Assembly: GCA_017404025.1 (NCBI GenBank)
Contig: JAFRDD010000046.1
Span: 1 to 39,112 of the forward strand
Length of the DNA stretch: 39,112 bases
Reading direction: 5' to 3'
Source: Clostridia bacterium
Lineage (GTDB): Bacteria > Bacillota > Clostridia > TANB77 > CAG-508
Part shown: in pieces, positions 25,701 to 33,527 of the stretch
Layout: the number at the start of each line of letters is the position of its first letter
Position numbering within the stretch: the stretch's first letter is position 1
Notes under the pieces: model-generated
The model's input: the letters and a program-made list of their open reading frames with translations, nothing else
What the model was told of the DNA's origin: nothing
Databases searched by the model: none
Position numbers and translations under genes: made by a program

Positions 25701-27992
25701 TATACCTGTCTCTGCAATGCCTTTTGGCTTGCTTAAACTACAATCACTTGATTCACCTGAACTGTTGAATAACTTGTAGGTCACTGTCTGATACAAGAAT
25801 GTCGGTGTTGTATTTCCTGAATCAGCCTGTGCCATCGTATAGAATCTGCTTGATTCCAGTGTTTGTACTCCATTGGTAAATGCACCATCATACAACTGCT
25901 TTACATTACCATCAAAGTCATAACCTGTATTTATCCTCTGGTTGCCAAAATTAACCCCATATTTTGATAAATACTTTTCTCCATTGGTAGAAGTATCTCC
26001 AGTTTTATAACCCATTTCATAGGTGTTTGTATCGAAACTCAAAGGGGTAATTGAAATGTCTTTTGCTCTATCAATTTCCTTATGTATATCAACCTTTTCA
26101 CCTGTGTAATAATTCTTCATTGTACGAATATAAACCTTCTTTTCAAATGGGTCTTTATCGTAATAAAGGTTAAATAATTTTGTATATGAAAGAAGATAAT
26201 CAGCAGGTGTAGAATCTGTTGTTAAAAGCATCTGTTTTGAAATAGGACTATTACTTAATATAGCACTATCTTCACCGCCTGTAAGTATCTTAAGACTATA
26301 GTTGCTCCAACAATTCAAATATGGCTCTTTCATACCATAATGACCAGCAGCAGATAATGTTAAAGTGCTCTTACCACCAAATAAAAGATATTTATTTTCT
26401 TCGCCTGATAAGAAACTCTTTCTTCTGACTGTTTCACCCTTCATTGCTCTGTATTGAATCAATATAGCCAATGAAAATACATTGGTGTTCAGTAAATCCA
26501 TATCAAATGTTAAATCCTGCGGAAATTCATAATAATCTCCAGATTTAACCAAATCATTTACATAAGTTTTTGTTCCTATTGAATCGAATACAGCACATTC
26601 ACTTGCAGTCATATAATCGCCTGATGAACTTAAACTACTTGTCAACCATACTTTATTAGATGAAGCAACAATATTTGAATCTGTATCTAAACCAATTAAC
26701 TGCAAAGCATATCCAGCATAATATCTTTCACCATTAACCATAGAAGCAAAACTAGCTGTGTTGTTGGTTAATGTAGAACCTGATAAATGCGCTAATTTAA
26801 ATCTGCCTTTAAACTGTGCTGAATTGGTGTTTGTAGCAATCAATCCACTTAACTGAAATCTGTAGTAAGAATCATAAGTATTACCTGCGCCTGTTCTTGA
26901 TGGCCTCCATCCACCACCTGTACCACCCATTCCTGTAATAGTAATGGTATCTTCCACTTCATCCTTGTTCTTTAAATCATTGAACATTGGAAGTGTCAAC
27001 CAAGCATTTTCATAATATGGATTGTTGGAATTGAAGAAATCACTATCCAAAACAACCTCATAACCACCGTTATTATCTTTGTTACAAGCAGCACCTATAA
27101 TATGCTTCATCCTAATCACTGGACGCTGTAAATAACTTCTTAAATCCCTTGTTTCCCATTCTGTCATTTCCCTTGGTAATTCAACCAATCCATAACCATT
27201 GTGAACAGTGAATTTCTTGGTTACATCATCAGTACCACCACTTGTTACGGGTCTGTACATACCCCTTCCTGTGTAACCTGTAGTACCTGTATCTCCACTT
27301 TCTGCTTCTGGGTCATCATATAATACAGCAGGGAATCCAGTAATGTTTTCCCATACTCCCTGATTTTCATTCCATCTTCGCATCAACCCTGTGTAACCAT
27401 TGGTATTAACCAATACCTTGTCTGTCGCAATAACATCATCAATACCATTGTAGCAAGGTGCAAAATTGATAATATCCCACTTGTCAACTGTTGTTGCAGA
27501 ACTGTTCAATCTTTCCCAAGCCTCTGTGACTGAATCCTTGTTAATCCTGAAATCCAAGTCAACACCATAATCCAATGAAGCCAATGTTTTCTTGTTCCCA
27601 TCAGCATCATACATCAATGAATAAAGGAAATCACCCAATCCACCAAATAATGTACAGTTATATGAAATAACACCATCATTATTCTTGATGGAATCCAATT
27701 TCATATAACCACTTTCACTTAATTCACCATTAATATATAACTCAAATGGGTTACGTTTGCTGGAATTAAATGCCTGTTCCATATCAGTTGAATAACTTGC
27801 ATCCAAATGATAAAGATTATTGAATATCTGGTTATTGTTCTTCGTTCCTTCCAATGTGACAGTTTTAGAGAAACTGTTTTTAACCACTGTAGGATTATAA
27901 ACATTTTTGATTTTATATGTAAATAAAATCTTGGTAGATTCTGATAAATCCACCTTGTAGTTATTTATGTATAATTCTATTCTATTCTGCAT
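22740..27992 (-). CDS. Large tail protein with tandem BACON domains
   Basis: 1750 residues. The first thousand (MQNRIELYINNYKVDLSEST, NSFSKTVTLEGTKNNNQIFN) resemble the baseplate or tail-tip proteins of Bacteroidales siphophages. From about residue 1000 there are eight beta-sandwich repeats, at least five of them clear BACON domains with the pattern FxVxPxxxxFxSGGxxxxITITN then WxIxxKPSWxTxSxxxG and a closing VVxQ. The protein stops after half of a ninth domain (SIETNDSWKIN). The missing half starts the next gene. Tandem BACON domains are also known from crAss-like phage tail proteins. A role in tail tip binding to mucin or capsule is inferred. Confidence 0.8.
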   Translation of the reverse strand: MQNRIELYINNYKVDLSESTKILFTYKIKNVYNPTVVKNSFSKTVTLEGTKNNNQIFNNLYHLDASYSTDMEQAFNSSKRNPFELYINGELSESGYMKLDSIKNNDGVISYNCTLFGGLGDFLYSLMYDADGNKKTLASLDYGVDLDFRINKDSVTEAWERLNSSATTVDKWDIINFAPCYNGIDDVIATDKVLVNTNGYTGLMRRWNENQGVWENITGFPAVLYDDPEAESGDTGTTGYTGRGMYRPVTSGGTDDVTKKFTVHNGYGLVELPREMTEWETRDLRSYLQRPVIRMKHIIGAACNKDNNGGYEVVLDSDFFNSNNPYYENAWLTLPMFNDLKNKDEVEDTITITGMGGTGGGWRPSRTGAGNTYDSYYRFQLSGLIATNTNSAQFKGRFKLAHLSGSTLTNNTASFASMVNGERYYAGYALQLIGLDTDSNIVASSNKVWLTSSLSSSGDYMTASECAVFDSIGTKTYVNDLVKSGDYYEFPQDLTFDMDLLNTNVFSLAILIQYRAMKGETVRRKSFLSGEENKYLLFGGKSTLTLSAAGHYGMKEPYLNCWSNYSLKILTGGEDSAILSNSPISKQMLLTTDSTPADYLLSYTKLFNLYYDKDPFEKKVYIRTMKNYYTGEKVDIHKEIDRAKDISITPLSFDTNTYEMGYKTGDTSTNGEKYLSKYGVNFGNQRINTGYDFDGNVKQLYDGAFTNGVQTLESSRFYTMAQADSGNTTPTFLYQTVTYKLFNSSGESSDCSLSKPKGIAETGINEKSTTESLALISPFYDAFDKVQFHNNNEPKAGKDCLLFFNGFKQPYKKGDYQAYYIVSDDIQEMINWCDKPCWLWSQSENNVQRNKICNKVVNLPHFSRYITVDASDSIYYSFDFGRTKELYIPDMRFVDGKTCVYERYWQDYLEDLYDIDTRIVDCYVKFDGKVMQDYLKKYYYFDNSYWVISEIIDYNPVTSEVTKVKFVKVNEWDVYNDDNPAEMPDNIIAITINPSNVGVTGGTVSCTVTVADGVSWHLYNAYSSLHPAITAGTGTQTFNITVDANDTQFGREMIIYAETDHRVTATITQDGPYIDSIFTVTQFAQYTYSNVPATGGTCLYMVKSTYPWTVTIDREYCTITPTGGTGNTQYSETVELTFEPTDSYAPRSVLMTFTNTLGQVLKVYKWQDQIDYDKYYTYLYENSGGTYTVSGMTSGATLETQPTWVTVTDNLDGSYDIVAGKNTGSYRNGDVIFVMENDGVETRVRVQVNQKKGVDDSFKVEPLALNFGYSGGTSALTITNDENYSWEIVAKPSWVTVSSTGGTTAGTVNVTCGVNEKGEERQGSLVVYCYDTKVTYVVVITQDANPNPTIDFEVSPEFLEYTSGGGQGIITITNNSNHQWLVVGKPSWITLSSSAGTGNAEITATAAANNGEERNNSIVIWDRTANQTYVVNVHQAVNPTPNIFKVEPSVIEFASGGSSSSITITNTASHNWRIVDKPAWTTTSLTAGTTSAVISISANANDGDERTGTVTILDADTDETYAVYCIQAANPVPSSRFSVSPNLIQYLSGGGYQYITITNPDNHNWRITSPSEWYGFNQTQGNRSTTISCFAEINSGETTRTDTIEFTDAYDLRKYYISVVQYSSATTKTLTIVPSGITAASTGETTQVTITYTNRDGDFLIPTVSSSAVTVGQIVFTGDTAIVDITIAPNETSSSNLFTIRFDGDGVSSTLNISQPVGDYLIVNPTTIRINSRRKIRRISIETNDSWKIN

Positions 27993-27993
27993 A

Positions 27994-28842
27994 TTAAAAT
28001 ACTGATATATTTTGGCTTGATTCTATGTTTAATGTATAATTGATAAGGTAATTGTCATTATCCAGATAACGTTTATAATCAGTGCTCTTATCGGTAATAA
28101 CAACAGGAACTATTTCACTGTTTGCAAAGTCAATTAAATAACATTCTGTTGATGAAACTAAATGTCTTGCAAATACCTTGCTTTCATCTTCCTTTAAATA
28201 TCCTGAATTCAATTCCCATCTTCCAGTAATTGAATTTAAATAAGTGTACCGTCCAAATTCATTGTTGTTATTATTGTAATCCTTCTTCATTTCAGAAGTG
28301 GAATAATCATCTAATCTTTTACACTTACCTTCAAATAAGAAACTATCCCAACCACCTGCAAGATTCCTGTAAATTAATGCATAATCACCGCAATTATTGG
28401 TATCTGCTGAATATGGTGTTGTTACTACCTGCGAACCTGTGAAAACAGTTTCATATCTGTACATTCCCTGTCTGTAATGACTATTCACAGGGTGACTTAA
28501 TGTATTGGCAGTACTGAAATTGATTGCTGTGTATTTGTCATAATCCCAAAGGAAACCAAACGTTTCAACAGTGCTCCAAGTGTTACCTGTAAGTGTCTGT
28601 AAAACAAACTCCTTATAAGCATCCAAATGTACTGTTGACTGTAACAATGTCAAGTTGATTCCTTCCATTGTATCTTTAAGATAATTGGCACAAATACGAT
28701 TGATATTAATGGTGTTTGTACCATTTGGTTTTGCCTTGCTTCTACCTTCATAAATGGAACTGCCATCAACAGTAATCCTGAATCTGGTATCATCAGCAGA
28801 AAATGTATAATATGTATCTTTATATATTGGATTTTTAGTCAT
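27994..28842 (-). CDS. Tail protein, probable distal tail component
   Basis: 282 residues, 1 nt before the large BACON protein, so the two are co-translated. It is beta-rich throughout (YYTFSADDTRFRITVDGSSI, INFSTANTLSHPVNSHYRQG, YLINYTLNIESSQNISVF), with a mid-protein YALIYRNLAGGWDSFLFEGK. Such a protein regularly precedes the large tail-tip protein in Bacteroidales siphophages, where a distal-tail or hub adaptor role is likely. The name rests on position and character. The leader shares CTTGACTTTTT with the leader of the early-late unit at 35390. Confidence 0.6.
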   Translation of the reverse strand: MTKNPIYKDTYYTFSADDTRFRITVDGSSIYEGRSKAKPNGTNTININRICANYLKDTMEGINLTLLQSTVHLDAYKEFVLQTLTGNTWSTVETFGFLWDYDKYTAINFSTANTLSHPVNSHYRQGMYRYETVFTGSQVVTTPYSADTNNCGDYALIYRNLAGGWDSFLFEGKCKRLDDYSTSEMKKDYNNNNNEFGRYTYLNSITGRWELNSGYLKEDESKVFARHLVSSTECYLIDFANSEIVPVVITDKSTDYKRYLDNDNYLINYTLNIESSQNISVF

Positions 28843-28925
28843 ACTGATATTTTTATTATAAAATATTTTCTGAAAAAGTCAAGGCATTATTGTTAATAGT
28901 GACCGATTATCTATAAATAGTTGGT

Positions 28926-28959
28926 AAATAAAAAAAGTTCAAGTTTAACCTGAACTTTT
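28926..28959 (-). terminator. Terminator after the glycosyltransferase gene
   Basis: A 9-bp perfect stem, AAAAGTTCA / TGAACTTTT (28933-28941, 28951-28959), with a 9-nt loop. On the minus strand it runs into TTTTTATT. It closes the unit that begins at 35390. Confidence 0.85.
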
Positions 28960-28960
28960 C

Positions 28961-28991
28961 TTGCATATATCAAAAATTTTACTTATCTTTG
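28961..28991 (+). promoter_or_regulatory. Host-type promoter antisense to the glycosyltransferase gene
   Basis: TTG (28961-28963), 20 nt, TATCTTTG (28984-28991), then CATTGTCGTTAGGGATG. It is nearly the same as the promoter at 20256-20286 but no gene follows on the plus strand, only a 13-codon frame (29006-29047). Transcription would run antisense into 29011-29799. Confidence 0.7.
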
Positions 28992-29010
28992 CATTGTCGT
29001 TAGGGATGAA

Positions 29011-29799
29011 TTACACTTCTTCAATCTCTGTCACTTCTATTGGCTGATTAAATAAATAAGGCTGAATTAAATTTCCTGCTTTACCAAACTTCATATTAGA
29101 ATGATGTGCGTACCATTCAAAGTATTTGCTAAATGCAATCCTTTGGTCAACTGCCATAACATTTATATTTCCAGCAAAATACTTATTGAGAATAAACGAA
29201 CCTATCGTTTGGTCAATCCTTTCTATCTGCTTGCCATCTTCTGCCAAATATTTCAATACAGCCAAAGTCATTCTGTTTAAATCCAAGTTAACCTTATTCT
29301 TTCTCTGTATCATAAAGTTGTATTGATATAATCCCTTATAGTTAACCACATCGTAACCTTCCATATTTGCCATATAACTTAAACATCTATTCGCCTGTTC
29401 GGGTTTATATCCCCTGCAAGCACACCAAGTTTTATATTCCTCAAACATAGTGTTACGGCCAGGGTGAATACATAACGATATATCATAGTTCCCTGCATTG
29501 AACATATCTATAAGTTCATCTGTGTTCCCAATAACCTTCATACTGCCATCAATCCTAATAACAATATCTTCCTTCACATACTTAAATGGATTGAATCTAA
29601 TATCATAACATAAATCAAAATTATCCTCTGGGTGTGGATTATCCACATAAATCATTTCCCAAGTTGATGATGTCAATGTTCTATCATCAGTAACGTAATA
29701 ATAGTTCGCATTTGGTGATTTCTCTTTGATTTCCTTCATTAACTCATACCCACCAATATTATAAGTTAAAACTGCATAATTCTTCTTCATAGTAACCAT
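29011..29799 (-). CDS. Glycosyltransferase-like protein (DUF616/TOD1-type)
   Basis: 262 residues; ATG at 29799 or three codons later at 29790. Visible resemblance to the TOD1/MUCI70 (DUF616) glycosyltransferase-like family: YYYVTDDRTLTSSTWEMIYV, RFNPFKYVKEDIVIRIDGSM with the IDG motif in place of the usual D-x-D region, LCIHPGRNTMFEEYKTW, and late DQTIGSFILNKYF. The likely reaction is transfer of a sugar to a virion protein, to phage DNA or to a host glycan; the acceptor is not evident. It lies at the end of the terminase-tail unit, 33 nt after the gp10-like gene and before a terminator. An outward-facing promoter makes antisense control possible. Confidence 0.65.
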   Translation of the reverse strand: MVTMKKNYAVLTYNIGGYELMKEIKEKSPNANYYYVTDDRTLTSSTWEMIYVDNPHPEDNFDLCYDIRFNPFKYVKEDIVIRIDGSMKVIGNTDELIDMFNAGNYDISLCIHPGRNTMFEEYKTWCACRGYKPEQANRCLSYMANMEGYDVVNYKGLYQYNFMIQRKNKVNLDLNRMTLAVLKYLAEDGKQIERIDQTIGSFILNKYFAGNINVMAVDQRIAFSKYFEWYAHHSNMKFGKAGNLIQPYLFNQPIEVTEIEEV

Positions 29800-29832
29800 A
29801 TTTTTATAAATTATTGATAATCAATTAAGGTT

Positions 29833-30315
29833 TTAGTTGTTTATAAAGTATTCCGTTATTATGAAGGTTGCCATATTATCTACATCTTTTGAAACAGCTT
29901 CTTCAATCAACGGTAAATACTTTGCGTTAACCTGTTCTGCTGTCTTGTGAATATTGTCTGTTCCCTGTGTTCCCTCTTGACTGATTTTCCTTCCTATAAG
30001 ATATGCTAATTGGTCTGGAGTTGGTAACTTGCCTCTTGAATCAGGTCTTGGCAGAATAGGTTTAACTTGAACGTACTTCAACATTGCATCCACTGGTGGC
30101 CAATGCGGTTTTGTGTCCCATTCAACGTACTTGTAATAATCCGCTATCTGGATACTTACAGAAATTGACATATTGTCTTTTTCAATTATGTATTCACAAC
30201 TGTTTAATAATTCTCCAGAAGCAATTCTATCATCGTTAATATAACTATCCTGCAAGGCATTACGAAATTCAACAGCATATTCTTGTAATACTTTATAGGT
30301 ATTATCCCAACTCAT
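29833..30315 (-). CDS. HK97 gp10-like / tail completion protein
   Basis: 160 residues from ATG 30315, which overlaps the stop of the upstream HNH gene as TAATG. The frame also reaches ATG 30333, but the coupled start is preferred. The sequence has the helical start SWDNTYKVLQEYAVEFRNAL, a beta middle (MSISVSIQIADYYKYVEWDT), the YYKYVEWDTKPHWPP segment typical of gp10-like proteins, and PDQLAYLIGRKISQEGTQGT. Proteins of this group close the head-tail junction. The HNH gene sits between it and the chaperone. Confidence 0.6.
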   Translation of the reverse strand: MSWDNTYKVLQEYAVEFRNALQDSYINDDRIASGELLNSCEYIIEKDNMSISVSIQIADYYKYVEWDTKPHWPPVDAMLKYVQVKPILPRPDSRGKLPTPDQLAYLIGRKISQEGTQGTDNIHKTAEQVNAKYLPLIEEAVSKDVDNMATFIITEYFINN

Positions 30316-30848
30316 TAATCTATCTTCAACCATTTAAAACCACCACTTGTTTTGTTTTTACCTGTTAAGCACCTTCTTATACAAACAGGATTTAAATTAT
30401 TCTTTTCAGCAGCATAAAAAACATTTTCATATACTTCAATAATATTATCATCTGTATCACATTTGGCTATGTTACACCACTTGGTTGTGTTATGTTCTGT
30501 TCCTCTTTCCTTTTTCAATGCTGCTATCTTATACCAAGGTTCATTGTTAATATACTTTTCCTTGCGTTTTAACGTATTTTCTTCTCTGTGTATGTTGAAA
30601 TGTTCACCCCTTGTACAAACTCTCAAATTTTCTACTCTATTGTCTTTTGTATTATGATTTAAATGGTGAACAACACAACCATCAAACCATTCACCACAAA
30701 CTTCTGGAAAAGCCTTTGCAACTAATATATGTAACAACCTATCACTACCATCTGTTAATCTATAATAGTTTTGGTGTTCATTAAAGTTTTGTTTACAATT
30801 TCCCAAATTACTTACTTCAACATTTTCAATTATTCTGTATTCTTCCAT
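30315..30848 (-). CDS. HNH endonuclease, co-directional with late genes
   Basis: 177 residues. The HNH core is CVVHHLNHNTKDNRVENLRV (about residues 58-78) followed by CTRGEHFNIH. A NUMOD4-like but short N-terminus (IIENVEVSNLGNCKQNF) and a C-terminal DNA-binding repeat (IAKCDTDDNIIEVYENVFYA) ending GGFKWLKID are visible. Unlike the other three HNH genes it lies on the minus strand with the late genes, and its stop overlaps the next start (TAATG), so it is integrated in the operon. It still has a host-type promoter at 30867-30897. Confidence 0.88.
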   Translation of the reverse strand: MEEYRIIENVEVSNLGNCKQNFNEHQNYYRLTDGSDRLLHILVAKAFPEVCGEWFDGCVVHHLNHNTKDNRVENLRVCTRGEHFNIHREENTLKRKEKYINNEPWYKIAALKKERGTEHNTTKWCNIAKCDTDDNIIEVYENVFYAAEKNNLNPVCIRRCLTGKNKTSGGFKWLKID

Positions 30849-30866
30849 AAATATTTATAATTTATA

Positions 30867-30897
30867 AAAAAGTACAAAAAATATTGTTAATAATCAA
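30867..30897 (-). promoter_or_regulatory. Host-type promoter of the minus-strand HNH gene
   Basis: The minus strand reads TTG (30897-30895), 20 nt, TACTTTTT (30874-30867). The start TTGATTATTAA matches the promoters at 790-820 and 1657-1687. The last base of the -7 box departs from consensus. Confidence 0.6.
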
Positions 30898-30898
30898 G

Positions 30899-31183
30899 CT
30901 ATTTCTTTCTCATCTGCTCTTTCATTATTCTTTCCCTTTCTGCATTATAATCCTTGGTAAATGAAAGTATATTGAAGAATTCCACTATGTTCATCTTAAA
31001 TACAATATCCCAAGAACTGTGTACCATATCAGATACTACTTTAATGTTATTAATCCATCCCCATTTATCAGCAAATGTATTTCCTTTAACTTCTTCTGTA
31101 GTTCCTGATTCTTCGTTTTTTTCATTCTGGATTCCAAGCAATTCAGGGTAAGTTTCATTAAAGTCAGATATTCTGTTATAAAA
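30899..31183 (-). CDS. Frameshift extension of the tail assembly chaperone
   Basis: A 94-codon frame in -1 relative to the gene at 31036-31656, entered at the T9 run 31188-31180. It has no proper start codon of its own (only GTG 31192). It encodes the conserved-looking FADKWGWINNIKVV and VFKMNIVEFFNILSFTKDY, reminiscent of the WGW segment at the end of Bacteroidales tail chaperones. By analogy with lambda G/GT, a ribosome slipping back one base would make a fusion of about 252 residues carrying this tail-tape-binding part. It ends 1 nt from the HNH promoter. Confidence 0.65.
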   Translation of the reverse strand, partial: FYNRISDFNETYPELLGIQNEKNEESGTTEEVKGNTFADKWGWINNIKVVSDMVHSSWDIVFKMNIVEFFNILSFTKDYNAERERIMKEQMRKK

Positions 31184-31656
31184 AAAAAGCACATACTTAA
31201 TGCCATCTTGATACTTATATTGCTTTCTAAATCATCAAGCACTTCTTCCATAGGTACTTCCCCATATTCCTTGCCTTTAGGTACAATAAACACACTTAAA
31301 ATATGGGTTAAATACTTATCCATATCATTCTGCTTTAAATAACTCTGAAAGTCAATGTACTGTGCTGTAGTTAACTTCGATACATCATAATAAACATCAT
31401 ATTCACTGTTTAACTTGATTGATTTGGGTGCATAAGGCTTTACATCAGGCTTCTTCATTATCCATTGCGCCTGATTCCTTAATTTCTGATATTCTGGTAT
31501 CTGTAAGTTTAATATATCATCTTCACTACAATCACATAAAATAGAAATTATCCCAATCTCTGTATCAATAACATCTTCTACATCATTGGATAACTCCATT
31601 AACTTTTTGTATGTTCTGATATTTATTTCATCCCAAGTATTATATTTCAATTCCAT
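31036..31656 (-). CDS. Tail assembly chaperone, zero-frame product
   Basis: 206 residues in the zero frame, with a helical N-terminal domain (WDEINIRTYKKLMELSNDVE, IISILCDCSEDDILNLQIPE). At codons 157-159 the frame reads TTT TTT TTT (minus strand of 31188-31180), an ideal slippery run. After it the zero frame continues for 47 codons of lysine-rich sequence (LESRMKKTKNQELQKKLKEI), while the -1 frame continues for 94 codons. This matches the chaperone genes between terminase and tape measure in long-tailed phages. A sequencing or real indel in the T9 run is the alternative. Confidence 0.65.
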   Translation of the reverse strand: MELKYNTWDEINIRTYKKLMELSNDVEDVIDTEIGIISILCDCSEDDILNLQIPEYQKLRNQAQWIMKKPDVKPYAPKSIKLNSEYDVYYDVSKLTTAQYIDFQSYLKQNDMDKYLTHILSVFIVPKGKEYGEVPMEEVLDDLESNISIKMALSMCFFFITEYLTLMKLTLNCLESRMKKTKNQELQKKLKEIHLLINGDGLITLK

Positions 31657-31730
31657 AATTAATATATATTTATCTTAAATTATAGTTAAACCAGTAAGGT
31701 TCACTACTGATTAGTTTCCATATCATACTA

Positions 31731-33002
31731 TTAACGTAAATAGTATTGTCCTACTGCTGAACCATTCTTATAAGCATCCCAAGCCAACATATCAGCAATA
31801 ACAATATCATCGTTCAATCCCTGTGGTGCATTGTAACTTACATTCTTTGTGGTTGGATTATAGGTTGCTGTATAATATCCCAACTGCCTTAATTGCTTAT
31901 CATCATCTAACAATCGAATTTCCTGTTTCTCAAATGCAACAGACAATTCACTAACTAAAGTATCTTTTGACTTATTAGTAGTATTGAAACCCTTTACTTT
32001 ATTTGCTATTATTTGTGACCTACTTTTCAACATATCGGTGTAAGGTGTACCAAGTGAGTTAAGTTCGGGTTGTAGTACAACTATCTGATTCTGCAAAGGT
32101 TTAAGTTCATCATAAATAAAGTCAATCTGTTTCATTGGTGATAAGTCATTAAAGTATTTTAAATAAACCTGCTTTCCTTCCTGATTAAAGAAACTTAATA
32201 CAGTATCATCATTGTTTCCTTGGTTACTCCAATCCAACCCACCATATAACCTGTCAGTTGGCTTTATAGAGTTAATTTCAACGCATTTCTTGAACCCAGT
32301 GAATAATGCACCATCTTCATCAATCCATTCGCCTAAATAGTCAGTTCTGAATATCCTTGAAGGTAACGTTAACCTGTATTCTTCCAATCGTTCAGGCGGC
32401 ATTACCCTTTGTATATCCTCTAAATAAATATCATCACACCAATCAATACTTACTGTATTGTGACTATGTTCCAATCCATAACAATAATACTTATAAAAGA
32501 ATCCAGACTTTGTAAACGGTGTTGAACAAATTAATGTATTGGCATTATAGAAATCCGTCCAAGGTTTGATAATATCATTTACTTCATCACTTATGTATGC
32601 TGCTTCATCAATACACAATATACCCGATACAGTGAAACCTCTTAAGTTATCCTTCTGTTCAGCAGATTTAAATGATATACTACTACCATTGATAAGGGTA
32701 ATATATAAGTCAGTTGCATTACTGGATTTAACAATACCTGATTTAATGATTGCAGTTACTATTGTCTTAAATAATTCCTTGCCTAACTTAAGTGTTGGCC
32801 CAATATAAATGTTCCTTGTCTTTTTGTGATTAATGGCATACCATAAAAGGATATTGGCAATCATATATGATTTACCTTTCTGTCTGCTTGACTTGCAAAC
32901 AACCATCTTACCACTTCTATACACACTATCATTACATATTTCATCAATGACTGCTTTTTGATAACTAAATGGCTTAAATCCTTTATATGTTACAATACCC
33001 AA
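31731..33002 (-). CDS. terL: Terminase large subunit
   Basis: 423 residues, beginning at TTG 33002-33000; no ATG is available upstream because TAA precedes it. Motifs: YQKAVIDEI near residue 14; Walker A SSRQKGKS at about 38-45; Walker B ILCIDEAAYI at about 128-137; coupling motif CSTPF at about 159-163; nuclease acidic residues in GGLDWSN (Asp 257) and in NDDIVIADMLAW near the C-terminus. It is the ATP-driven motor and DNA-cutting enzyme of packaging. It follows the small subunit with a 10-bp hairpin in between, and precedes the chaperone. Confidence 0.93.
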   Translation of the reverse strand: MGIVTYKGFKPFSYQKAVIDEICNDSVYRSGKMVVCKSSRQKGKSYMIANILLWYAINHKKTRNIYIGPTLKLGKELFKTIVTAIIKSGIVKSSNATDLYITLINGSSISFKSAEQKDNLRGFTVSGILCIDEAAYISDEVNDIIKPWTDFYNANTLICSTPFTKSGFFYKYYCYGLEHSHNTVSIDWCDDIYLEDIQRVMPPERLEEYRLTLPSRIFRTDYLGEWIDEDGALFTGFKKCVEINSIKPTDRLYGGLDWSNQGNNDDTVLSFFNQEGKQVYLKYFNDLSPMKQIDFIYDELKPLQNQIVVLQPELNSLGTPYTDMLKSRSQIIANKVKGFNTTNKSKDTLVSELSVAFEKQEIRLLDDDKQLRQLGYYTATYNPTTKNVSYNAPQGLNDDIVIADMLAWDAYKNGSAVGQYYLR

Positions 33003-33020
33003 TTATCTACAATATTATTG

Positions 33021-33053
33021 GCTGGATTACTAGTTATTAGCCAGTAATCCAGC
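33021..33053 (-). promoter_or_regulatory. Hairpin before the terL start codon
   Basis: A 10-bp stem, GCTGGATTAC / GTAATCCAGC, with a 13-nt loop, sitting between the terS stop (33058) and the TTG start of terL (33002). There is no clear T-run after it on the minus strand, so it may be a processing or translation-control element, or a weak attenuator. Confidence 0.6.
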
Positions 33054-33057
33054 ATTA

Positions 33058-33525
33058 TTAATCAAATTCAAATCTTATTTCACCGTCAACATTTACATTA
33101 GTGTTTTCAGTATATAAACCATTGATTTTATTTATTTGGTCTAATGCTCTTGCAACACCATTCAAGTTGTTTCTTTCCATAGCAGTTTCAGCAAGTTTTT
33201 CCAATCTCTCTATCTGCTTCTGTTTAACAGCACCTAAATCTTCACCTGCATTTATTTCACCCAAATATTTAACCGCTTGGTTATACCAACTGTATGCTGA
33301 CTGAAATGTAATATCCCATCGTTTAATCATTTCTTCAACACAACGTTTTCTTGATAATCCCTTTCTGATATAGTCAATAATAACACTGTGTCTAACAATT
33401 AAAATATTCTCATCCCAAGTTTTCTTTAATCCACCTTTCTTAACCATCTTGTTAAGTTCATCATTGATAATACCATCAATTTCCGCATCAGTTAACTTAA
33501 CTAATTTGCCTACCTCCAGTTCCAT
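33058..33525 (-). CDS. terS: Terminase small subunit
   Basis: 155 residues, directly upstream of terL. It has an N-terminal helical part, a putative helix-turn-helix around residues 45-85 (RHSVIIDYIRKGLSRKRCVE, WDITFQSAYSWYNQAVKY), a central coiled coil (KQKQIERLEKLAETAMERNN) and a C-terminal VDGEIRFEFD, typical of Bacteroidales small terminase proteins that recognise the packaging site. The start codon ATG is 2 nt from the preceding stop, so translation is coupled. Confidence 0.75.
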   Translation of the reverse strand: MELEVGKLVKLTDAEIDGIINDELNKMVKKGGLKKTWDENILIVRHSVIIDYIRKGLSRKRCVEEMIKRWDITFQSAYSWYNQAVKYLGEINAGEDLGAVKQKQIERLEKLAETAMERNNLNGVARALDQINKINGLYTENTNVNVDGEIRFEFD

Positions 33526-33527
33526 AA

